Source: Rhodococcus globerulus NBRC 14531 (GTDB taxonomy: Bacteria; Actinomycetota; Actinomycetes; Mycobacteriales; Mycobacteriaceae). From it: DNA of 64,000 bases. The stretch spans positions 1,302,001-1,366,000 of the forward strand of contig NZ_BCWX01000002.1 of the NCBI RefSeq assembly GCF_001894805.1, given 5' to 3'. Positions 58,770 through 64,000 of this stretch are shown here, piece by piece. Positions within the stretch are counted from its first letter, which is position 1, and the number at the start of each line of letters is the position of its first letter. The position numbers were made by a program, and so were the translations under genes. The notes under the pieces are model-generated. The model ran no database searches, had not been told where the DNA came from, and saw nothing but the letters and a program-made list of their open reading frames with translations.

Positions 58770-60196
58770 GAGCTCGCGAGATCACTCCCCTTGCGCTCGA
58801 TTCGTATCAACGCGCGGCAAGGGTCATCCTGTCGAATCACCTGGTCACCACGTCGTATCCGGATCGGGCGGCGTTGCCACTGCTACGCCGGTGGGCCACC
58901 GAACTGCGAGATGACCTCCTCGACCTCTTCGGTTACCGCCTCGAGGTCACCGAGACAACGGCTCGGTTGTTCACGGTCTCCGATCGCCTCAACCCGTCGG
59001 CACCCGCCCAGACGGCAACCGAGCGCACGTTCGACCGCACCCGGTACTCGTATTTGGCTCTGTGCCTCGCGGCATTGGGCCGCGCCGGCAACCAGATCAC
59101 GTTGTCGGAGTTGGCAGATCACGTGGCCGCCGACGCCGCGCAGGTGGACGGCGTCGAACTGTCCACCGATCGCGGTGCCGATCGCGACGCGTTTGTCGAC
59201 GCCGTCGGCTGGCTCGGCGTGCGTGGCGCCATCGCACTCGCCGACGGTGACGCCAACGGCTGGGCATCCAATCCCGAAGCGGGAGAAGCGCTCTACGACA
59301 TCGACCGATCCGTCGTCGTGGCACTGTTCCGCCCACCGCGCGCGCTGCAGCACCTGCATTCCATTCGCGGACTCCTTGCTGCCGAAACATCCCAGGCGGC
59401 TGAGGAAGACGGGGTTCCCGTGGACGCCAAGGCAATCGGGCGGCGAGTGCGTCGGGCTCTCGTCGAACGCCCAGTGGTGTTGGCCGGTGAACTCGATCAG
59501 CATGAACTGATCGCGTTGGCCCAACCCAAGACCGCGTCCGACGTCGAAATGTTGACCGGACTCGTTGCCGAGCGCCGGGCCGAGGGAATCGCGATGATCG
59601 ACCCCACCGGGCGCCTGTCTGACGTGCGTTTTCCCAGCACCGGCACGATCGCCCAGGTCGCACTGCTGCTGGCCGGCGAAATCGCCGACCGGATACTCGA
59701 CGTCGACGCGCCGGAACTGCCGAAACTCCCGCTTCCTCCCGAGTCCGACGACCACCTCATCGAGCAACTCGATGCAGCGATCCCCGAGGCCGGAATCTTC
59801 GAGGATCTTGCCGACGAGGATGCCGAGCCCGTCGAACCTGCTGCGGAGCCTGCCGATCCCGAGGAACCGGCGACATATCCCCTGATCGACGACACGTGGC
59901 TGGCCGACAAGATCACCGAATTGGTGGATCAGTTCGGCCGAACGTTTGCGGCGCAGTGGCAGGCGGACCACAACGGACTGCGTAAACAGTCACTCGGCCT
60001 GCTGCAGCGACTGCGCCTGACACACGCGGTACCCGGCGGAGTGCTCGTTCTGCCCGTACTCGCGCGCTACCGCGACGTTGTGGTCAATGTCCGCGAACGC
60101 GATCCCCTCATCGACTTTGCGGTCGACAACTCCGCACCCGAGCCCAGTTCCGAATTTTCCGGCAGCACAGAAGAACCAGAGGTAGAAAACGCATGA
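58766..60196 (+). CDS. jetB: Wadjet protein JetB (DUF2398, TIGR02678 type)
   Basis: A 476-residue DUF2398 protein, the MksE/KITE-like winged-helix subunit that binds the kleisin and SMC parts. Recognisable segments are SNHLVTTSYPDRAALPLLRRW, the FDRTRYSYLALCLAAL helix and the GARGAIAL-type SVRGAIALADGDA-like strand near residue 155. An acidic linker (about 340-375, Glu/Ala/Pro-rich) precedes a C-terminal winged-helix segment. Both ends overlap the neighbours by four bases (ATGA), so JetA, JetB and JetC are made from one coupled message. Confidence 0.87.
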   Translation: MRAREITPLALDSYQRAARVILSNHLVTTSYPDRAALPLLRRWATELRDDLLDLFGYRLEVTETTARLFTVSDRLNPSAPAQTATERTFDRTRYSYLALCLAALGRAGNQITLSELADHVAADAAQVDGVELSTDRGADRDAFVDAVGWLGVRGAIALADGDANGWASNPEAGEALYDIDRSVVVALFRPPRALQHLHSIRGLLAAETSQAAEEDGVPVDAKAIGRRVRRALVERPVVLAGELDQHELIALAQPKTASDVEMLTGLVAERRAEGIAMIDPTGRLSDVRFPSTGTIAQVALLLAGEIADRILDVDAPELPKLPLPPESDDHLIEQLDAAIPEAGIFEDLADEDAEPVEPAAEPADPEEPATYPLIDDTWLADKITELVDQFGRTFAAQWQADHNGLRKQSLGLLQRLRLTHAVPGGVLVLPVLARYRDVVVNVRERDPLIDFAVDNSAPEPSSEFSGSTEEPEVENA

Positions 60197-63100
60197 ACAG
60201 CGCCCGTTTCCGACCTACCCGGGCCGGCATCATCAACCTCTGGGACTACCGCGACCAGGAATTCTCCTTCGCCGACGGCCGCCTTGTCCTGCGCGGACCC
60301 AACGGATCCGGCAAGACCAAGGCACTCGAGGTGCTGTTCCCGTTTGTCTTCGACGGCCGCATCGAACCGCGTCGCCTCAATCCGTTTGCCGGCGAAGAAC
60401 GCACCATGAAGTCGAACCTGCTCTATCGCGGGCAGGACACCGCACACTCCTATGTGTGGATGGAGTTCTGCCGCGGCTCACTCGACGACCCCGAAGCCGT
60501 CACCGTCGGCATCGGCATGCGTGCGAGCCGAACCAACGACAAGGTCACACGCTGGTACTTCGTCGCCGACGGCCGAGTGGGTGTCGACTTCTCGCTGATC
60601 GGCGCCGACGATCGCCCGCTGACAAAGAAGCAGTTGGCCGAGCAACTGGGCAGTGACGCGATCACGGACCGTCCCCTCGACTACCGCACCGCCATCGACG
60701 CGCGCATGTTCGGCCTCGGCGTGCAGCGTTACGACCAGCTGATCAACCTGATCCTGACACTGCGCCGTCCGCAGTTAGCGAAGAACCTTGACCCGAAGGG
60801 TCTTTCGCAGGCCCTCACCGACGGACTGCGCCCCCTCGACGATCAATTGGTGCTCGAAGCTGCCCGCTCGTTCAGCGACATGGAAGAAGTGGGCCGCGCG
60901 CTCGAGGGGCTGGCCGCTGCCGACGGCGCGGCCCAGACTTTCATCGGCGTCTACACCAAGTATCTGCGCCAGCAGTCGCGGGGCGAGATCGAACAGGTCG
61001 GGGCCCGCCTGGCCGCGGTCACCAAAGGTGTTGCCGCCATGGACGAATCGGCTGTTGCCCAGCTGCGGAGCCGAGAAGCGCGCACAGCAGCCGAAGAACG
61101 GTTCAATGCCGCCGAACAGGCACTCGATCACGCCCGCGCCAATGTCGAAGCGCTGCAACGCTCGAGCGCGTACGAAGGCAAGCAGCAGCTCGACGACCTC
61201 GCGCAGGCCGTCGCAACGCTGAAACTGTCCACCGAGCAGCAGGCCGACAAGTCCCGCAAGGCGCAGGCAACATTGGCGCAGCGCGGCGACGAAGCCGAAA
61301 AGGCCACCGCGTCGGTACGCCGCGGTGCCGAAGCGCTCTCGCGGGCCGAGGACGAACTGCGCGTCGCCGCCGAAGACGCCGGTATCGTCTGGACACCGCT
61401 GCCGGACGGTTCCCGCAGCGATCAGATCACCGCTGCCGTGCGTGGCCACGCCGAAGAGCGCGACGGAGACGTTCGTGTTGTGCGCGCCGCCCTCGCCACC
61501 GTGGAGAAAGCCACCACCGAGCGGACCCGCGCCGAGAATTCGTCGCGTCGTGGCCAAGAACTGCTGGAATCAGCCAAAGCTGCGGTGCTCGAAGGCGAAG
61601 CCGCCGTCGAGTTGGCTCGCAGTGAATGTGCGACCGGCCTTCGCTCGTGGTGGACCGGGCATTCGGAGCGCTACGCCGCTGCCGGCGCCGATACCTCACT
61701 GTTCGAGGCACTGGACGGTGCACTGTCGGCAGTCGGTGACGAAGACGCTCCGACGCTGGCTGCCGTACTCGCCGAACACACCGAGGCCGGAATCGAAGCC
61801 TTGCGGGAGCGTCGACGCAGTGCGGAAGCGGAAATCTCAGCCGCCCGCGCCTCAGTCACCGCACTGAAAGCCGAACGCAAGGCCGTCTCGGCCGAGCACG
61901 ACGATGCTCCGCCCGCATTCCACGCCCGCACCGACAGCCGCAAGGACCTACCAGGTGCGCCCTTCTGGAGCCTTGTTCGGTTCGCCGAGTCTGTCGAACC
62001 CGACGTGGCCACGGGAATCGAATCCGCACTACAAGCGGCAAATATGTTGGACGGCTGGGTAGTGCCAGGCGAGCAACTGCCCGAATTCGTCAGCGAGCAA
62101 TTCCTCACAGCACTCCCGACAAAGCAGCGGCCCAAGGGACGCACCCTCGCCGATGTTCTCGAGGTCGAGGGCAACTCCGACGTCCCCGACGCACAGGTCA
62201 GGGGAATTCTCGCCTCGATCAGCCTGGTCGAGAACGCGGACACCACCACCGCCGCAGTTGCTATCGGCGTCGACGGCCGATTCTGGCAGGGTGTTGTCCA
62301 CGGACGGCACGTCAAGACCGATGCCGAGTACATCGGCACGACGGCCCGCGCGCGTCGTCGCGCTACCCGGATCGCCGAAATCGACGTCGCCCTCGACGAA
62401 CTTGCCACGGCAATCGACACCGGCACAGCACTCGTGGCGCAGACCAACGAGCAGTTGGCTCAACTTGCCGCGGCCGCAAAAGAACTCCCCAAGACCGGCT
62501 CGATTCTGCGCGCGCTCAAAGCCGTCGCCGAATCGGCGGGCGCTCTGCGCACACGGTCCGAAGCAACAGACAGCGCGCAGCGTGAACTCGACGCCGCGAT
62601 AGCGGATCTCGCGGCCAAGGAAAAGCAGTTGCGCGCGACGGCGTCGACGCATCGCACCCCGCACGCCGGCCGGGAACTCGACTCGTTGGCGGCGGCGATC
62701 CGTCACTTCGAGAAGCAAGGCGACGTCGCCCTGCGATGCCGACGCGAGTACGCCAAAGAGGTGGAACTCGAACGCGAATCGATCGACCGCCTCGACGAAT
62801 CACGCACCAACGCCGAGGAATTTGCCGAAGAAGCGGCCATCGCGGAGGAGAGCCTGCTCCAGCAGGTCCAACGCCTGGAAACCCTGCGCGACACCCTCGG
62901 CGCGAGTGCCGAGCAAATCGATCTCGACCTCGCCAAGGCGCGCGCCAAGATCGAGGAATGCAAAGTCGACCAACGCGCCGCCCGTAAGGCCTACGACGCG
63001 GCCGTGCTTCACATCGGCACCGCCGAAGGCGCCTACAACACCGCCGTCGAGACCTTGCGGCACACCCTCACCGAAACGCGTAGCGACGCAGAGCAACTCG

Positions 63101-64000
63101 CGCCGTACGCGCGACCCGATCTGCTCGAGCTGCTCGGCATCACCGAACCGCTGAGTTGGCCTGCCAGTTCCGCGGCGTGGATGAGCCCCGATCAACTCGT
63201 CTACCGGATCCAGAACGAGGACCGCACCGACGACGCCCCGCACCCGCCGGTACTGCCCGAAGACGTGGACAAGCTGTACCGGGCACTCGACGCGGCAACC
63301 TCGACGGTTCGCGTCACCGACGGTGCGCGCAAGGCAACCCGCACGGCCCTGACGTCCGCGCTGCAGGAATTCGACGCCCAACTCGCTGCCGCCGGCCAGG
63401 ATTACCGCCTGCAGTGGGACGCACCGGACGGGCTCACCGTCGTCCGCGTGCAGGACGAGCAGGGACACTCTTCGATCGGCGAGTTCGCAACCCGCATCCA
63501 CGAAGCACGCGGAGATCAGGAGCAGCTGCTCACCGAATCCGAGCGCCGTATTCTCGAAGATGCACTGCTCACCGGTCTGGCCCAACAGATCCACGAGCGT
63601 ACCGTCGACGCCCGCGAACTCATCGCGCAGATGGGCACCGAGATGCGCGAGCGGCACATGTCGTCCGGCAACACCATCGGCGTCCACTGGGTTCTGGCCG
63701 ACAACCTCGACGACAGCTCCCGCGCCATCTCCAAACTGCTCGATCGAGACGCGTCGGCGCTGGGCGTGGACGAGTTGGCGACACTGCGCGCACATTTTGC
63801 GACGCAGATTCGCACTGCCCGGGCGGCGCATCCCGAGCGGTCGTACCCGGAGATCCTGTCGTCGGCACTCGACTACCGGCAGTGGCGGTTCTTCTCCTTC
63901 ACCCTCATCAGCGGCGAAGGCAAGGAAGACAGACTCACCGTCGCCCGGCACAGCGCGCTGTCCGGCGGCGAGCAGTCGGTGTCGCTGCATCTGCCACTCT
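60193..64000 (+). CDS. jetC: Wadjet protein JetC, SMC/MukB-like ATPase (partial, runs off edge)
   Basis: The first 1269 residues of an SMC-like ATPase (TIGR02680 type, SbcC/MukB-like). Walker A is GPNGSGKT (residues 35-42). Long coiled coils (about 250-400 and 740-960) flank a hinge-like region (about 580-700: FWSLVRFAESVEPDVATG). The returning head domain has the ABC signature LSGGEQS (about 1256-1262) at the very edge, so only Walker B, the D-loop and the C-terminus are missing. No stop occurs before 64000. It extrudes DNA loops with JetA/JetB. The JetD nuclease gene would be expected just beyond the window. Confidence 0.92.
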   Translation, partial: MNSARFRPTRAGIINLWDYRDQEFSFADGRLVLRGPNGSGKTKALEVLFPFVFDGRIEPRRLNPFAGEERTMKSNLLYRGQDTAHSYVWMEFCRGSLDDPEAVTVGIGMRASRTNDKVTRWYFVADGRVGVDFSLIGADDRPLTKKQLAEQLGSDAITDRPLDYRTAIDARMFGLGVQRYDQLINLILTLRRPQLAKNLDPKGLSQALTDGLRPLDDQLVLEAARSFSDMEEVGRALEGLAAADGAAQTFIGVYTKYLRQQSRGEIEQVGARLAAVTKGVAAMDESAVAQLRSREARTAAEERFNAAEQALDHARANVEALQRSSAYEGKQQLDDLAQAVATLKLSTEQQADKSRKAQATLAQRGDEAEKATASVRRGAEALSRAEDELRVAAEDAGIVWTPLPDGSRSDQITAAVRGHAEERDGDVRVVRAALATVEKATTERTRAENSSRRGQELLESAKAAVLEGEAAVELARSECATGLRSWWTGHSERYAAAGADTSLFEALDGALSAVGDEDAPTLAAVLAEHTEAGIEALRERRRSAEAEISAARASVTALKAERKAVSAEHDDAPPAFHARTDSRKDLPGAPFWSLVRFAESVEPDVATGIESALQAANMLDGWVVPGEQLPEFVSEQFLTALPTKQRPKGRTLADVLEVEGNSDVPDAQVRGILASISLVENADTTTAAVAIGVDGRFWQGVVHGRHVKTDAEYIGTTARARRRATRIAEIDVALDELATAIDTGTALVAQTNEQLAQLAAAAKELPKTGSILRALKAVAESAGALRTRSEATDSAQRELDAAIADLAAKEKQLRATASTHRTPHAGRELDSLAAAIRHFEKQGDVALRCRREYAKEVELERESIDRLDESRTNAEEFAEEAAIAEESLLQQVQRLETLRDTLGASAEQIDLDLAKARAKIEECKVDQRAARKAYDAAVLHIGTAEGAYNTAVETLRHTLTETRSDAEQLAPYARPDLLELLGITEPLSWPASSAAWMSPDQLVYRIQNEDRTDDAPHPPVLPEDVDKLYRALDAATSTVRVTDGARKATRTALTSALQEFDAQLAAAGQDYRLQWDAPDGLTVVRVQDEQGHSSIGEFATRIHEARGDQEQLLTESERRILEDALLTGLAQQIHERTVDARELIAQMGTEMRERHMSSGNTIGVHWVLADNLDDSSRAISKLLDRDASALGVDELATLRAHFATQIRTARAAHPERSYPEILSSALDYRQWRFFSFTLISGEGKEDRLTVARHSALSGGEQSVSLHLPL

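Noticed and set aside
62800..63990. 396-codon minus-strand frame at the right edge
   Set aside because: It is antisense to jetC, whose frame continues from the Walker A to the LSGGEQ signature.

Overview
The window is about 64 kb of high-G+C actinobacterial chromosome. It comes from a mycolata-type organism, most probably a Rhodococcus of the R. erythropolis/qingshengii group. Three things support this: a complete Pup-proteasome locus whose proteasomal ATPase is 591 residues and whose beta subunit has a 59-residue propeptide; an aerobic cob pathway laid out as in Mycobacterium tuberculosis Rv2062c-Rv2074; and downstream gene order (pepE, exonuclease, DUF4333 protein, helY, tatC, tatA, pafCBA, prcAB-pup-dop, mpa, lppK, trmI, RecB-like nuclease, hisG, hisE, metH, PAC2) matching Rv2089c-Rv2125. 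The species call is an inference from remembered family facts, not a database search.

Layout. 1-4.5 kb: the 5' part of an aldehyde dehydrogenase (cut by the left edge), a small F420/FMN-type oxidoreductase, a Tat-exported GMC cholesterol-oxidase-like enzyme and an unknown protein with an N-terminal cysteine cluster. 4.5-18 kb: aerobic cobalamin synthesis. cobN lies behind a cobalamin riboswitch, cobG-cobH-cobIJ run divergently, and SDR-cobL-cobM-cobK run on the minus strand, followed by a kinase-like protein with no catalytic histidine or ATPase domain, a TetR/ArpA-like regulator and a DUF1990 protein. 18-25 kb: Xaa-Pro peptidase, 5'-3' exonuclease, repeat-rich DUF4333 membrane protein, HelY helicase and TatA/TatC. 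25-36.5 kb: pupylation and proteasome genes (pafA-pafB-pafC, then dop, pup-prcB-prcA, and the ATPase arc/mpa) interrupted by a PAP2-lipid kinase fusion and a Nudix gene on the other strand. 36.5-40 kb: lipoprotein, tRNA m1A58 methyltransferase, RecB-like nuclease, thioesterase. 40-45.5 kb: a conservon (sensor kinase, roadblock, DUF742, small GTPase) and a stand-alone MHYT membrane sensor. 45.5-46.5 kb: nearly 1 kb without a convincing gene. 46.5-56 kb: hisG/hisE, an RluA-type pseudouridine synthase, TrhO, a HAD phosphatase, cobalamin-dependent metH, PAC2 protein and an MFS transporter. 56-64 kb: an accessory block with an AbiEi-like winged-helix protein followed by jetA-jetB-jetC of a Wadjet-type anti-plasmid SMC defence system. 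jetC runs off the right edge, so jetD, if present, lies outside.

Themes. Cobalamin supply (cob genes) and use (metH) are close together. Protein turnover (pupylation) and its DNA-damage regulators PafBC are contiguous. Many genes carry a TANNNT -10 hexamer 6-7 bases before the start codon, which suggests leaderless transcripts and settles several start choices. No rRNA, tRNA, CRISPR array or insertion sequence was recognised.
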